Counted from the stretch's first letter, positions 1 to 11,444 are shown. The stretch is 64,000 bases of DNA from Pseudomonas sp. UFMG81 (GCF_015354575.1 NZ_JACAFQ010000025.1:1-64000); one strand, 5' to 3'. A program made the numbers and translations. The notes: generated from the sequence alone by a model not told the origin.

Positions 1-30
1 GGGCATAAAGAAAGCGTAAAGATCAGCGAT

Positions 31-93
31 GGGTTCGCCGGCAAGCCGGCTCCTACGGTGGCCATTCGTAGGAGCCGGCTTGCCGGCGAACCG
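31..93. repeat. REP-type inverted repeat
   Basis: Two near-identical arms containing GCCGGCAAGCCGGCTCCTAC and its reverse complement face each other around a short central segment. This is the palindromic intergenic repeat typical of P. putida-group chromosomes. It lies just downstream of the minus-strand permease gene, where it may help end transcription. Confidence 0.75.
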
Positions 94-96
94 GTG

Positions 97-1161
97 TCAG
101 CGCTGGGGCGTGTGCTGCGCCGAATTGCGGCTCCAGTCCAGCAACAGGCTGTAGCCCACCGCCAGCAGCGTCGGCCCGATGAACAGACCGATGAAGCCGA
201 ACGCCAGCAACCCACCGAACACCCCGAGCAGCACGATCACCAGCGGCAGGTTGCCGCCACGGCTGATCAGGTAGGGCTTGAGCACGTTGTCTACGCCACT
301 GATGACGAAGGTGCCCCAGATGCCGAGGAACACCGCCATGCCGTACTCGCCCTGCCACACCAGCCAGGCGGTGGCGGGGATCCACGCCAGCGGCGGGCCC
401 ATGGGGATCAGGCTGAGCATGAAGGTTACCAGGCCCAGCACCACCGCCCCCGGCACCCCGGCGATGAGGAAGCCGATCAGCGCCAGCAGGCCCTGGGCGG
501 CGGCGGTGCCGATCACGCCGTTGACCACCCGCTGCACGGTGCCGGCCACCAGGTCGACGTAGTACTCGGCGCGCTCGCCCACCAGCCGTTGCAGCAGGCG
601 GTGCACGAACGCGGCCAGGCGTGGGCCGTCGCGGTAGAAGAAGAACACGAACACCAGGCTCAGGGTCAGTTCCAGCACCCCGCTGCCGATCTGTGCGCTG
701 CGTGCCAGCAGCCAGTTGCCGACCTGGCCCAGATAAGGTTTGGCCGAAGCCAGCAAGACGGTGCCTTGCTGGTCGAACGATTCCCACCAGCCCACCAGGC
801 GTGGCCCTACGAACGGGACGCCCGCCACCCAGGCCGGTGCATCAGGCAGCCCTTCGACCTGCACGTCACGCACGAACGCGGTGGCATCGCGGATATGGTC
901 GGCCAGGTTGAACCCCAGCCACACCAGCGGCAACGCCGCCACCAGGATCCACAATGTGGTCAGCACAGCGGCGGCGAGTGTCTCGCGCCCGCCCAGCAAG
1001 CGGGTGAGCAAACGCATCAACGGCCAGCTGGCGAACGCCAGGATGGCACCCCACAGCAGCGCCGAGATGAACGGTGCCATCACCCACAGCCCGGCACCGA
1101 GCAGCGCCAGCAGCAGGATCTGGACCAGCAGGCGGTCATTGTTGGCCATGGGCGCGCTCAT
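97..1161 (-). CDS. AI-2E family transporter (YdiK/PerM-type permease)
   Basis: A 354-residue membrane protein. Hydrophobic segments near residues 10-50 and 60-90, a soluble region at about 95-165, and a hydrophobic C-terminal half (about 165-345) match the AI-2E exporter superfamily layout. The family is named after quorum-signal export by E. coli TqsA, but substrates of most members are unknown, so no substrate is assigned. Its start abuts the stop of the DUF4892 gene (TGAATG), so translation is probably coupled; an ATG four codons later is possible, and neither has a strong ribosome site. It is the last gene of a minus-strand run that begins with two hydrolases. Confidence 0.85.
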   Translation of the reverse strand: MSAPMANNDRLLVQILLLALLGAGLWVMAPFISALLWGAILAFASWPLMRLLTRLLGGRETLAAAVLTTLWILVAALPLVWLGFNLADHIRDATAFVRDVQVEGLPDAPAWVAGVPFVGPRLVGWWESFDQQGTVLLASAKPYLGQVGNWLLARSAQIGSGVLELTLSLVFVFFFYRDGPRLAAFVHRLLQRLVGERAEYYVDLVAGTVQRVVNGVIGTAAAQGLLALIGFLIAGVPGAVVLGLVTFMLSLIPMGPPLAWIPATAWLVWQGEYGMAVFLGIWGTFVISGVDNVLKPYLISRGGNLPLVIVLLGVFGGLLAFGFIGLFIGPTLLAVGYSLLLDWSRNSAQHTPQR

Positions 1162-1956
1162 TCAACGGATCAGTTCCAGGTGCAGGCCATCGGTGGGCGC
1201 GTCACCCACCTCGAGCCGGCTGCTGCGCACGCCGGCTTTGGTCAGCTGTTCGCGCCAGGCTTCGGCGCCCTTGCCGCTGAGGCTGGCGCGCAGGGTGCTG
1301 TCGAGGTTGAGGCTGCGGGCCAGCAGCGTGGCCCAGTTGGTCTGGGGCTCGGCAAGATCGGGGTAGTCGAGCTTGCCCGTATCGCGCAGTTCACGCAGCA
1401 CCGTGGCGGCAGTGGGCAGGATGTCGCCCAACGGGCTGCCGGCAACGAACTCTTCGACGTGCAAATAAGCGCGGCGGTTGCCACGGGTGACGCTGTACAG
1501 CGCCACCAGTGTGTCGGCCTCTTCGGCGGAACGGCGCAGGAGGATGAACGCCTGTTGCTCGTCGCCGCCATTGAGCCGGGCGTTGGCGAACACGTCGTTG
1601 GCCCAAAGGCTGGCTTCGCCGCAGTCGCGGCCCTGGCACCAGAACAGTGGGTAACCACCGTCTGCCTGCAGGGCCTCGCGGGCGCTGGTGAACGCCTCGC
1701 GGGCGCTGCGCTCGACCGGCAGTTCATAGGTTACCGAGCTGACCTGGCCACGGCTCTCGACCTTGTCGTCGACCCGCAGGCGGCCGCTGATCTTGCGCAG
1801 TGGGCCCATGGGGTAGACCCGCTCCTGCTCCACGGCGGGGCGCTGGTCGACGACTTTGGCATCAGCGGGAACGGGCAGCTCGCCGGCCCACAGCAGGGGG
1901 CTGGCAAGGGCGAGGCAGGCGGCGATGGCGCTGCGGGCGTAAGCGGGTACGCTCAT
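1162..1956 (-). CDS. DUF4892 domain-containing periplasmic protein
   Basis: 264 residues with an N-terminal signal peptide (hydrophobic residues 8-24, likely cut after LLWAG). The rest is soluble and resembles the Pseudomonas DUF4892 family, whose function is not established. Cysteines in the CQGRDC stretch (about residues 107-112) could form a disulfide in the periplasm. The gene abuts the downstream permease gene without a gap and lies about 100 bp after the alpha/beta hydrolase gene, so it is probably part of the same transcript. Family assignment is from overall resemblance; a molecular role cannot be given. Confidence 0.75.
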   Translation of the reverse strand: MSVPAYARSAIAACLALASPLLWAGELPVPADAKVVDQRPAVEQERVYPMGPLRKISGRLRVDDKVESRGQVSSVTYELPVERSAREAFTSAREALQADGGYPLFWCQGRDCGEASLWANDVFANARLNGGDEQQAFILLRRSAEEADTLVALYSVTRGNRRAYLHVEEFVAGSPLGDILPTAATVLRELRDTGKLDYPDLAEPQTNWATLLARSLNLDSTLRASLSGKGAEAWREQLTKAGVRSSRLEVGDAPTDGLHLELIR

Positions 1957-2058
1957 CGGCAGCCCTCGTGGCCACGGGGTTGGTATACGTGAGTGTCTGG
2001 CATGTACATGGTTGTCTCCCTTTCAACCCGCCAAGCCTCGACACTTGCCCGGTGCAAG

Positions 2059-2913
2059 TCAAGGAATGCCAAAGAAGCGATTGAAACAGTCTGCAACAAG
2101 GGCCGCACCCTGCTCATCGTTCAAGTGCAGGTGATGGCCACCCGGCAGTGTGATCTGCTCGAAGGGTAGCTGCTCCAGCAGCGCCGTGTGGCGCGCCAGC
2201 ATGCCGTCGGCCGCCACCACCAGGCACGCCGGGCAGGCTATGCGCTTGACGAAGGCCATGGCCTGGGCCTGGTTCAGGCGGGTGGGCGATGGCAGCGTCA
2301 GGCGGCTGTCGCTGCGCCAGCTGTAACCGCCAGGCACCGGCATCAGGCCACGCTGAGCCAGCAACTCAGCGGCCTCGCGGCTGACCGCGACCATGCCTTT
2401 CATGCGCGCCTCGACACCCTCCTCCAGCGTTCTGTACACCGTCTTGCGCTTGCCCTCCAGGCGCAACTGCGCCTGCAAGGCCATCCCCAGGCGTTCGGCG
2501 GCGTCCTGTTCGGCGATGGTCGGCGGAATCACCCCATCGATCAGCGCCAGGTGGCTCACCCGCTCAGGCAAGGCACCGGCCAATTGCACCGAAATAATCG
2601 CCCCGAGTGAGTGGCCAAGCAGCCCGAAGCGCTGCCAGCCCAACTGTTCGGCAACCCGCAGGATGTCGTGGGCGTAATCGGCCAACGCATAGCCAGCGCC
2701 AACCGGGCGGTGTTCGGAATAACCATGCCCGGCCAGGTCGAGGGCGACGATGCGCAAGCCCTTCAGTTGCGGCGCCAGGCGCGCGAAGCTGTTGGCGTTG
2801 TCCAGCCAGCCGTGCAGCGCGATCACCGGCAGGCCATCGGCAGGCCCGAACAGGTGCGCGGCCAGTTCGATATGGCCCAGGGCCAGGCGGACTTCTTCGA
2901 CCTGGGCGCTCAT
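2059..2913 (-). CDS. Alpha/beta hydrolase
   Basis: 284 residues counted from the ATG at 2913 (MSAQVEEVRL); a longer open frame upstream is only read-through of the neighbouring gene. The fold's hallmarks are visible: HGWLDN oxyanion strand near residue 34, nucleophile elbow GHSLG near residue 100 with Ser as nucleophile, and a C-terminal GGHHLH supplying the catalytic His. The ATG overlaps the stop of the upstream hydrolase gene by four bases (ATGA), a translational-coupling arrangement. The substrate is unknown; an esterase or lipase-like role is the family expectation. Confidence 0.88.
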   Translation of the reverse strand: MSAQVEEVRLALGHIELAAHLFGPADGLPVIALHGWLDNANSFARLAPQLKGLRIVALDLAGHGYSEHRPVGAGYALADYAHDILRVAEQLGWQRFGLLGHSLGAIISVQLAGALPERVSHLALIDGVIPPTIAEQDAAERLGMALQAQLRLEGKRKTVYRTLEEGVEARMKGMVAVSREAAELLAQRGLMPVPGGYSWRSDSRLTLPSPTRLNQAQAMAFVKRIACPACLVVAADGMLARHTALLEQLPFEQITLPGGHHLHLNDEQGAALVADCFNRFFGIP

Positions 2914-3698
2914 GCCTGGCTCCAGCGGTCGAACAGGCCCTTGATCAGGCTGGCGGTGTCCAGAGGGCGCTCCAGCGGGAACATGTGCCCGCCCGGCAGG
3001 CTGTGGTACTCGCCCCGGGCCATGCCCCGCACACCCAGTGCGTGATGGCGGCGAATCACTCGGCTCTGCGCGCCGCGCACCACCGCCAGCGGCACCTGCA
3101 ACTGACGCGGCGGCACCGGGCTGACATGGGGGATGCTGCGGTAGATGCTGATTTCGGTGGCCGGGTCGAAGCGCAGGCGCAGGCCACCGTCGGCCTCCTC
3201 CAGGCCATGCTCCAGGTAGGCTTCCAGGCACTCCGGATCGAAGTGGCGGAACAGCGACTTGCCGGTGAAATAGCTGCGCGCGCTGTCGCGGTCGGCAAAT
3301 GCCTCGCGCCGGCCCAGGGTGCGCCCGGCCGGGGTGATGCGATCGATGAAGCCCAGGCGCTTGGCGGCCTGGATCAGCCATTGGTCCGCGCGGGTCAATA
3401 CCGGCGAGTCGAGCATCACCACCCCCCGGTACAGCTCCGGACGCCTCAGCGCCGCATGCAGGTGCAGCACCCCGCCCAGCGAATGACCGACACCCCAGAC
3501 CGGGGCACTCTGCTGTTCGAGGTGATGCAACAGCTCGTCCACCAGGCTCTGCCAGTTGTCGTTCACCGGGAAGCGCGGGTCGTGAGCGTGCTGGGCCAGG
3601 TGGCGTACCTGGTAATCCGGCGCCAGGGCGGCGAACAGCTTGCCGTAGGTGGCCGAGGGGAAGCCGTTGGCGTGGGCGAAGAAGATCTGCTGCGACAT
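2910..3698 (-). CDS. Alpha/beta hydrolase
   Basis: 262 residues starting at MSQQIFFAHANGFPS (ATG at 3698); upstream in-frame sequence is low quality and not conserved-looking. HANGFPSATY near the N terminus is the oxyanion region, GVGHSLGG is the nucleophile elbow, and LPGGHMFP near the C terminus carries the catalytic His. It is the first gene of a tightly packed pair, overlapping the next hydrolase by four bases. The two share the fold but differ in sequence, so they are unlikely to be recent duplicates. Substrate unknown. Confidence 0.87.
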   Translation of the reverse strand: MSQQIFFAHANGFPSATYGKLFAALAPDYQVRHLAQHAHDPRFPVNDNWQSLVDELLHHLEQQSAPVWGVGHSLGGVLHLHAALRRPELYRGVVMLDSPVLTRADQWLIQAAKRLGFIDRITPAGRTLGRREAFADRDSARSYFTGKSLFRHFDPECLEAYLEHGLEEADGGLRLRFDPATEISIYRSIPHVSPVPPRQLQVPLAVVRGAQSRVIRRHHALGVRGMARGEYHSLPGGHMFPLERPLDTASLIKGLFDRWSQA

Positions 3699-3805
3699 GG
3701 CCGCCTGCTCTGCACGGGGAAGGATGGCCCATTGTCGGCAAGGCGGCAGGCAGCGGCAACGTCCGGATAGGTCATCGCCAAGGGTGATCAGGTCATTCCT
3801 GAGGT

Positions 3806-4180
3806 CTAGAACCCTTCCAGCGCACGGCGCAGGCAAGCCTGCATGTACGCCAGCTGATGTTCGAGCGCATCACTGGCCAGCTGATGTTCATGGCGCTCGA
3901 GCTTGAGCCTGCGCAGCGCCAGGCAACTGCTCTGCAGCAGGTGCGCCATGCGCTGGCTGGTTTCGAGAAGGTCCTCAAGCTCCCCCTCTCCTTCGAACGC
4001 GCTGGTCGGGCCGAGGCCCTGGCGCTTACGTATCGTCCCGCGCAACTGATAGAGCTTGGCGTCAGCGGATTCGCGCAACAGGCTGTACTCCGCAAAATCC
4101 AGCAGCCTGTCACGCTGTACCTTCTCCAAGGTCGACTCCAGCCCGACCGAACACACCATCTCCCGCCTCAGCCCGCTCAT
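3806..4180 (-). CDS. Conserved hypothetical protein, helical
   Basis: 124 residues from the ATG at 4180, chosen because AAGGA lies eight bases upstream; an in-frame ATG nine codons earlier lacks a ribosome site. The protein is charged and predicted helical, rich in Leu, Arg and Glu, with no signal peptide or membrane segment. The C-terminal half has heptad-like leucines and could form a coiled coil. I do not recognise the family. It stands alone on the minus strand between sixA and the hydrolase pair. Confidence 0.6.
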   Translation of the reverse strand: MSGLRREMVCSVGLESTLEKVQRDRLLDFAEYSLLRESADAKLYQLRGTIRKRQGLGPTSAFEGEGELEDLLETSQRMAHLLQSSCLALRRLKLERHEHQLASDALEHQLAYMQACLRRALEGF

Positions 4181-4278
4181 TGCTTCGTTCCTTGCCCAGC
4201 CAAACATTCACGTCCTGAGACAGACGCTAGCAAGAGGCTGATAGGGGCAACAACTGGCAGAACTATCAGTTGCGGGGG

Positions 4279-4737
4279 TCATGCCGAATGATGAAGGGCG
4301 CGCAGGGTCATCAGCCCCGCCAGTGGCCAGTCACCGTCCAGTTCGGCCAGGCTGGCAGTGCTCAGGGGCGCCGGTTGCTGGCCGTGGCCATGCTCCAGCA
4401 GGCCCACCAGCGTACCCACCAGCGGCTGGTGGCTGACCAGCAGCACCTGTTCCAGCCCCAGGCGCTCGACTTCGCCAATCACCTGCTGCACGTCGCTGTC
4501 CGGGGTCAGCCAGGGCACGGTACGCACCGGCTCGACACAGCCCAGGGCGCCATGCACCAGCGCTGCGGTCTGCTGGGCACGCACGTAGGGGCTGGCAATG
4601 ATCGCTTGCAGCGGTTGGCCGAGCAGGTGCGCGGCGCTGCGCAGTACCTGCTCGCGGCCATGGGCGGTGAGCCGCCGCTCGGCGTCGGTATTCGCCCTTG
4701 GCTCGGCCTCGCCGTGGCGCAGCACCCAGAGCTTCAC
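4279..4737 (-). CDS. sixA: Phosphohistidine phosphatase SixA
   Basis: 152 residues of the histidine phosphatase superfamily. The LRHGEAE motif puts the phospho-accepting His at residue 8, and VSHQPLVG supplies the second catalytic His; the short length without an insertion domain is typical of SixA. In E. coli SixA dephosphorylates histidine phosphotransfer domains and the nitrogen phosphotransferase protein NPr. Its start overlaps the upstream DUF4389 gene by four bases, and gpsA lies just before that, so gpsA-DUF4389-sixA is probably one transcript. Confidence 0.9.
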   Translation of the reverse strand: MKLWVLRHGEAEPRANTDAERRLTAHGREQVLRSAAHLLGQPLQAIIASPYVRAQQTAALVHGALGCVEPVRTVPWLTPDSDVQQVIGEVERLGLEQVLLVSHQPLVGTLVGLLEHGHGQQPAPLSTASLAELDGDWPLAGLMTLRALHHSA

Positions 4738-5081
4738 AGCTTGGGTTCCTCGTCACGCACCGGGTGCGGCGCGGGGGCGACGGCATGCGCAGGCTCGCCC
4801 TCGGGGGCACGCGGGGTCGGCCAGTCGGCGAACGGCCAGGGTTTCTGGTCGCTGTGGAAGCTGCCGAAACGGCCGATCTGCGCCAGGTACTGGCTGAGGC
4901 TGTCGCCAAAGTTCATGAGGCTGGCGCTGGGGGCGCCGTAGATCAGGCGGTAGATCAGTTGCACCAGCACCAGGCCGCCCAGCAGCAGCTCGGCCAGTTG
5001 CCAGACCACCAGGAACACCAGCATCCACAGCACCCGCAGGATGATCGACTCGCGCTGGGCGCGCTCGGGGGTATCGTTCAT
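4734..5081 (-). CDS. DUF4389 domain-containing membrane protein
   Basis: 115 residues. A hydrophobic stretch at about residues 13-38 is followed by a second, more amphipathic one to about residue 50, matching the DUF4389 family of small inner-membrane proteins. The C-terminal third is Pro- and Ala-rich and polar. It lies 36 bp downstream of gpsA and overlaps sixA by four bases. Function unknown; linkage to gpsA suggests a membrane context but proves nothing. Confidence 0.8.
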   Translation of the reverse strand: MNDTPERAQRESIILRVLWMLVFLVVWQLAELLLGGLVLVQLIYRLIYGAPSASLMNFGDSLSQYLAQIGRFGSFHSDQKPWPFADWPTPRAPEGEPAHAVAPAPHPVRDEEPKL

Positions 5082-5117
5082 GTCTTGCTCCTTGCTCTTG
5101 TCGGGGCCGCTTGGGGC

Positions 5118-6143
5118 TCAGTTGAAACCGCTGGTGGAAATGAAATCGACGTCGGTCTTGGGTTCGGCGCGCATCAGGTGTTCGATCACCTGGTTGAGGG
5201 TGCGGCCTTCGAAGAGGATGGCGTGCAGGCCCGCCACCAGCGGCATGTACACCCCCACCTCCTGGGACTTGGCTTTGAGCACCTTGAGCGTGTTGACCCC
5301 TTCGGCCACCTCGCCCAGGCGGCTGACCGCCTGCTCCAGCGTCAGCCCCTGGCCCAGGGCGTGGCCGACCTGGTAGTTGCGGCTCTTGGGTGAGGAACAG
5401 GTGACGATCAAGTCGCCGACCCCAGCCAGGCCCAGGAAAGTCATCGGGTTGGCGCCCTGGCTCACGGCGAAGCGGGTCATCTCGGCCAGGGCGCGGGTGA
5501 TCAGCATGCTCTTGGTGTTCTCGCCCATACCCAGCGCCACGGCCATGCCGGCGATGATCGCGTAGACGTTCTTCAGCGCGCCGCCCAACTCGACGCCGAA
5601 ACGGTCGCTGCTGGCGTAGACGCGGAAGGTGCGCCCGTGCAGAACCGTCTGTACCTGCTGGCACAGGGCTTCGTCTTCGCTGGCGACCACGGTGGCGGTC
5701 AGCGCATGCTCGGCGATCTCGCGGGCCAGGTTGGGGCCGGACAGCACACCGATGCGCGCCTGGGGGGCGATCTCTTCGAGGATCTGGCTCATCAGCTTGA
5801 AGCTTTGTGCCTCGATGCCCTTGGTCAGGCTGACCAGGCCCTTGCCGCGCAGCAGCTCGGCGTGGGGCGCCAGCACACTGCGCAGGGCGCTCGACGGCAG
5901 GGCGACGAAGATCAGCGCGCTGGCTTGCAGGGTGGCAAGCAGATCGTTGACCGGCTCGACGCCGTCCTTCAGGCGGATGCCTTTGAGGTAGCGTGGATTC
6001 TCGCGGTTGACGCGCATCGCCTCGGCTTGCGCCGGGTCACGCATCCACTGGCGCACGGGGTGGCCGTTTTCTGCCAGCAGGTTCGCCACGGCGGTGCCGA
6101 AGCTGCCGCCTCCAAGAACTGCAACAGGTTGCTGTTCAGTCAT
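5118..6143 (-). CDS. gpsA: Glycerol-3-phosphate dehydrogenase [NAD(P)+]
   Basis: 341 residues starting [14 protein letters not shown]. GpsA reduces dihydroxyacetone phosphate to sn-glycerol 3-phosphate in the cytoplasm for phospholipid synthesis. The Rossmann loop LGGGSFGTA sits at residues 9-17, and the [10 protein letters not shown] and [13 protein letters not shown]-type active-site segments (here [13 protein letters not shown], with the catalytic Lys) are present. Length is normal for the family. The ATG at 6143 is preferred over upstream in-frame starts because it begins the conserved fold and lies about 40 bases below a TATAAT element. Confidence 0.95.
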   Translation of the reverse strand: MTEQQPVAVLGGGSFGTAVANLLAENGHPVRQWMRDPAQAEAMRVNRENPRYLKGIRLKDGVEPVNDLLATLQASALIFVALPSSALRSVLAPHAELLRGKGLVSLTKGIEAQSFKLMSQILEEIAPQARIGVLSGPNLAREIAEHALTATVVASEDEALCQQVQTVLHGRTFRVYASSDRFGVELGGALKNVYAIIAGMAVALGMGENTKSMLITRALAEMTRFAVSQGANPMTFLGLAGVGDLIVTCSSPKSRNYQVGHALGQGLTLEQAVSRLGEVAEGVNTLKVLKAKSQEVGVYMPLVAGLHAILFEGRTLNQVIEHLMRAEPKTDVDFISTSGFN

Positions 6144-6183
6144 ATCCAATCCGTTAACCAATAAAGTAAGTGGCGACTGGCGC

Positions 6184-6189
6184 ATTATA
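6184..6189 (-). promoter_or_regulatory. -10 element (TATAAT) of the gpsA promoter
   Basis: A perfect TATAAT on the minus strand lies 40 bases upstream of the gpsA start. The -35 sequence at the right spacing is weak (TGGTTC). The same 130 bp gap also holds the divergent start region of the receptor gene. Confidence 0.5.
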
Positions 6190-6275
6190 CGGCCCACCTG
6201 CTACAGAACCAGTGCCTCGCGATGCGGCAACTTGCCAGCAGCGGATCACTGGCAAAAGCCGTGCGGTCGGTTAAC

Positions 6276-8423
6276 ATGCCTGATTCATTTCTGAAACAAG
6301 GCCGTACCGTGTTCCCTGGCACGCCCCCCTACCCGCGCCTGATGCTGCTGACTGCCCTGCTGGGTGGCCCGGTCATGGCCGACGACCTGTTCATCGACAA
6401 CCAGGACCTGCCCCAGGTTCTGACCGCTACACGCCTGAAACAATCCCCGGCCGCGGTGCCAGGCAGCATGACCGTGCTCGACGGCGAGCTGATCCGTGCC
6501 AGCGGCGCCCGCGATATCCCCGAACTGCTGCGCCTGGTGCCGGGCATGATGATCGGCTATGGCGCCGGCAACCAGCCGACGGTCAACTACCACGGCAGCA
6601 ATGTCAGCGATGCCCGGCGCATGCAGGTGCTGATCGATGGCCGCTCGGTGTACCGCGCGGGCCTGGCCACGGTGGACTGGAGCGATATCCCGGTGGCCCT
6701 TGAAGATATCGAGCGCATCGAGGTGTTCCGCGGCCCCAACACCGTCAGCTATGGCGCCAACGCCTTGATGGCGGTGGTCAACATCCTCACCCGCAACCCG
6801 GCCGACAGCCATGGTACGCGGCTGAAGATGACCCGTGGCCAGGATGGCATCAACGACTACTACGCCAGCCAAGGCATTGGCTGGAACAGTGGCGACCTGC
6901 GCCTGTCGTTCTCTGGCCAGCAGGACGATGGCTTCGACAGCGACCAGTTCGGCCGCGACTATCGCGACAGCCGCCGGCTCAACCGCATCAACATCAATGC
7001 CAGCCACACCCTGGCGCCGAACCAGACCCTGGAATGGCAGCTGGCAGCCAAAGAAGGCAGCAACCAGCGCCCGTACACCTACCAGCCGGTATTCGGCAAC
7101 TACCGCGCCGGCAACGACGCCGACGTCAACGCCAAGGACTACGCCGGTTCCGTGCGCTGGAACATCGACCTCAACCCCGAGCACAGCCTGTATGTACAGG
7201 GCTCGGCGCAGCACTTCGACCGCCAGCAAGTGTGGCGCGCCTGCGACGCCGCCATCGCATTCAGCCCGGAACTGACTCGGATGTGGCAGCTCGACCCGAA
7301 CTTCACCGAGAAGGTCGCGCGCAACCTGTTCACCGGCAATCTGCCGAGCACCACCGATCCGGTGCTCGGCACTTTGATGGGCCAGGTGCGCAACCAGTGG
7401 GCCAACGGTGGGCGCAACACCATCTGCGGCGACGTCGACCAGAGCACCCGTGAAACCCGCTTCGACCTGGAAATCCAGGACACCCTGAGCCTGACCGACA
7501 GCCTGCGCCTGGTCAGCGGCATGAACTACCGCTACGACCGGGCGGATTCGCAAACGTACTTCAACGGCAGCCTCGACGACCGCACCTGGCGCCTGTTCGG
7601 CCAGCTCGAATGGCGCGCCGACGAACACTGGATACTCCAGGGCGGCGCGATGTTCGAGGACACCCAGTTGTCCGGCAGCTCGCTGACCCCGCGCGTGGCG
7701 GTGAACTACCTGATCACCCCACGCCATGGCCTGCGGGCGGTGTATTCCGAGGCGATCCGTTCGCCAGACATGTTCGAGAACAACGTCAACTGGAGCTACA
7801 CGGTCAAGAACCTGACCCCCAACCGCTACGGTTTGCAGGACGGCGAGTACTTCGTCAAGACCCGCGGCCCGGGCGACCTCGACCAGGAGCGCATGCGCTC
7901 GCGAGAGCTTGGCTACAACGGCTTCTTCAGCGACATCGACCTGAGCATGGATGTGAAACTGTTCTACGACGAGATCACCGGAATGATCAGCGAGCCTTTG
8001 AAGAACAACCAGTTCATCGCCAGCAACGCCAACAAGGCCCGCTTCAGCGGCAGCGAGGCGCAGTTCGACTGGCGCGCCAGCCAACGAGACCGCCTGCGCG
8101 TCACCTACGCCTATGTCGACGCCTGGGCCAGCAACCCCAACGACCGGCGCCTGTCGGCACGCAACAGCGGCTCGGCCGGCTGGCTGCGCGAATGGGGCCA
8201 GGGCTGGTCCAGCGCACTGTTCTATTACGGGGATGATGCCCTCAACCAGTACCGCTACGAGCGCGTCGACCTGCGCCTGGCCAAGCGCTTCAGGATCCAG
8301 GGCAGCACCCTGGAACTGGCCGCACTGTGGCAACAGCGCCTGGACGATGAGCCAGTCACGGTCGAGCAGAACCGCTACGACAGCCGCCACCGCCTGAGCG
8401 TCAGCGCGGAGCTGGCGTTCTGA
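6276..8423 (+). CDS. TonB-dependent outer-membrane receptor
   Basis: 715 residues from the ATG at 6276; a GTG at 6309 (704 residues) has a better-placed AAGG and gives a cleaner signal peptide ending PVMA|DD, so it may be the true start. After a TonB-box-like stretch (LPQVLTAT) comes a plug domain (GARDIPELLRLVPGM; IERIEVFRGPNTVSYGANA) and then a beta-barrel ending in a terminal Phe (ELAF). No siderophore-specific motif was recognised. The stop overlaps the next start (TGATG), so the receptor is co-translated with the binding-type protein and hybrid kinase that follow. Confidence 0.9.
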   Translation: MPDSFLKQGRTVFPGTPPYPRLMLLTALLGGPVMADDLFIDNQDLPQVLTATRLKQSPAAVPGSMTVLDGELIRASGARDIPELLRLVPGMMIGYGAGNQPTVNYHGSNVSDARRMQVLIDGRSVYRAGLATVDWSDIPVALEDIERIEVFRGPNTVSYGANALMAVVNILTRNPADSHGTRLKMTRGQDGINDYYASQGIGWNSGDLRLSFSGQQDDGFDSDQFGRDYRDSRRLNRININASHTLAPNQTLEWQLAAKEGSNQRPYTYQPVFGNYRAGNDADVNAKDYAGSVRWNIDLNPEHSLYVQGSAQHFDRQQVWRACDAAIAFSPELTRMWQLDPNFTEKVARNLFTGNLPSTTDPVLGTLMGQVRNQWANGGRNTICGDVDQSTRETRFDLEIQDTLSLTDSLRLVSGMNYRYDRADSQTYFNGSLDDRTWRLFGQLEWRADEHWILQGGAMFEDTQLSGSSLTPRVAVNYLITPRHGLRAVYSEAIRSPDMFENNVNWSYTVKNLTPNRYGLQDGEYFVKTRGPGDLDQERMRSRELGYNGFFSDIDLSMDVKLFYDEITGMISEPLKNNQFIASNANKARFSGSEAQFDWRASQRDRLRVTYAYVDAWASNPNDRRLSARNSGSAGWLREWGQGWSSALFYYGDDALNQYRYERVDLRLAKRFRIQGSTLELAALWQQRLDDEPVTVEQNRYDSRHRLSVSAELAF

Positions 8424-9309
8424 TGGCCGTGCTGCTGCGCCTGCTGCTGTTGTGCATCCTGCCCCTGGGTTCGCTGTCGGCCAGTGAAATCCTGTTGGTG
8501 GGTGCCGAGGACCAGCCCGGCATTCGCAGCTTCGTCGCCGCCCTGGCACAGCGCCGCCCACATGACCAGGTGCAGTTCAAGACCATCGCCCAGCTACCCC
8601 GCCCGGGGCAGTTGAAGGCCGATACCCGTCTGATCCTGCTCGATGCCCCGGCGCTGGAGTGGCGCCTGGGCGAAGCCGCCGGCCCGCAGGCACTGGCCAT
8701 GCGGGTCAGCCGTGTACAGGCCGAGCAACGCCTGGGAAAGTCGCGACCGGCGTTCCTCAGCCTGCTGTGGAGCGACCCACCGCTGGCCCGGCAACTGCGC
8801 CTGGCCAGCTACCTGTTGCCGCAGGCCCGGCGGATCGGCGTGCTGTACGCTGAGCACAGCCGCTTCCTGCTCGACGAGCTGCGCCAGGCCGCGCGGCCAT
8901 TGGGGCTGGAGATCGTCGCCGAGGACTGGCCAGACCTGCGTGACAGCCGCCCCTTGCAGAACCTGCTGGCCAACAGCGACGTGCTGCTGGGCCTGGACGA
9001 CCCTGAACTGTACAACTCCAAATCGGCCAAGAACGTGCTGCTCAGCAGCTATGGCCGGCAGATGGCGCTGATCGGGCCGAACGCCGGCTTCGTCCGCGCC
9101 GGCGCCCTGGCCAGCACCTACAGCGACCAGGACGACTGGCTGGCGGTGCTCGACCAGTTGCTCGAACTCCCCCCGCTACGCTGGCCACGCAGCCTGTACC
9201 CCGCACACTTCGGGGTCAGCGGTAACCAGCAGGTGGCCCGCTCGCTGGGGCTGGAGGCGATCGACCCGGACGCCGCCGCCCTGGCCCTGGCCGCAGGAGA
9301 ACCCACCCC

Positions 9310-9313
<4 letters not shown>
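8423..9313 (+). CDS. Periplasmic ABC-type substrate-binding-like protein
   Basis: 296 residues with a signal peptide (hydrophobic 3-20, likely cut after LSAS). The body resembles the TrpX/YtrA-like two-lobed periplasmic binding family: repeated strand-helix units such as [12 protein letters not shown] and [15 protein letters not shown], with residues about 190-215 forming the second lobe. No ABC permease or ATPase gene is nearby. Instead it is coupled by overlaps to a TonB-dependent receptor (1 base) and a membrane hybrid kinase (4 bases), so a role as a ligand-sensing partner of the kinase is inferred, not shown. Confidence 0.75.
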
Positions 9314-11238
<1,925 letters not shown>

Positions 11239-11295
11239 AGTGCGGCAGTCTTAGGGACTGGACAGGACCGCCGCCGGACCTGAAAATAACATTTC

Positions 11296-11313
11296 AGTGC
11301 ACACCTGTACTTC
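11296..11313. promoter_or_regulatory. Possible DesT/FabR-type operator upstream of fabA
   Basis: The imperfect palindrome AGTGCACACCTGTACTTC has the ACA-N2-TGT core of FabR/DesT-type operators. DesT controls fabAB in P. aeruginosa by sensing acyl-CoA saturation. Only about half of each arm is symmetric, so this is a weak call about 130 bp ahead of fabA. Confidence 0.3.
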
Positions 11314-11444
11314 TTTTGCCAGGTGCGCTGTGACTTTCACCACAACGCAATAGTCTACCTGTAGGCTGCCGCCCTGGATGCAACGCGCTCCGGGCCGGCC
11401 GGGAAGATTCATCCCCTGCCGCAGGGGGTTATTGAGGAGCTCGC

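Noticed and set aside
2914-3759. An N-terminal extension that would fuse the second hydrolase to upstream sequence.
   Set aside because: It overlaps the first hydrolase in another frame; the ATG at 2913 gives a normal hydrolase with ATGA coupling.
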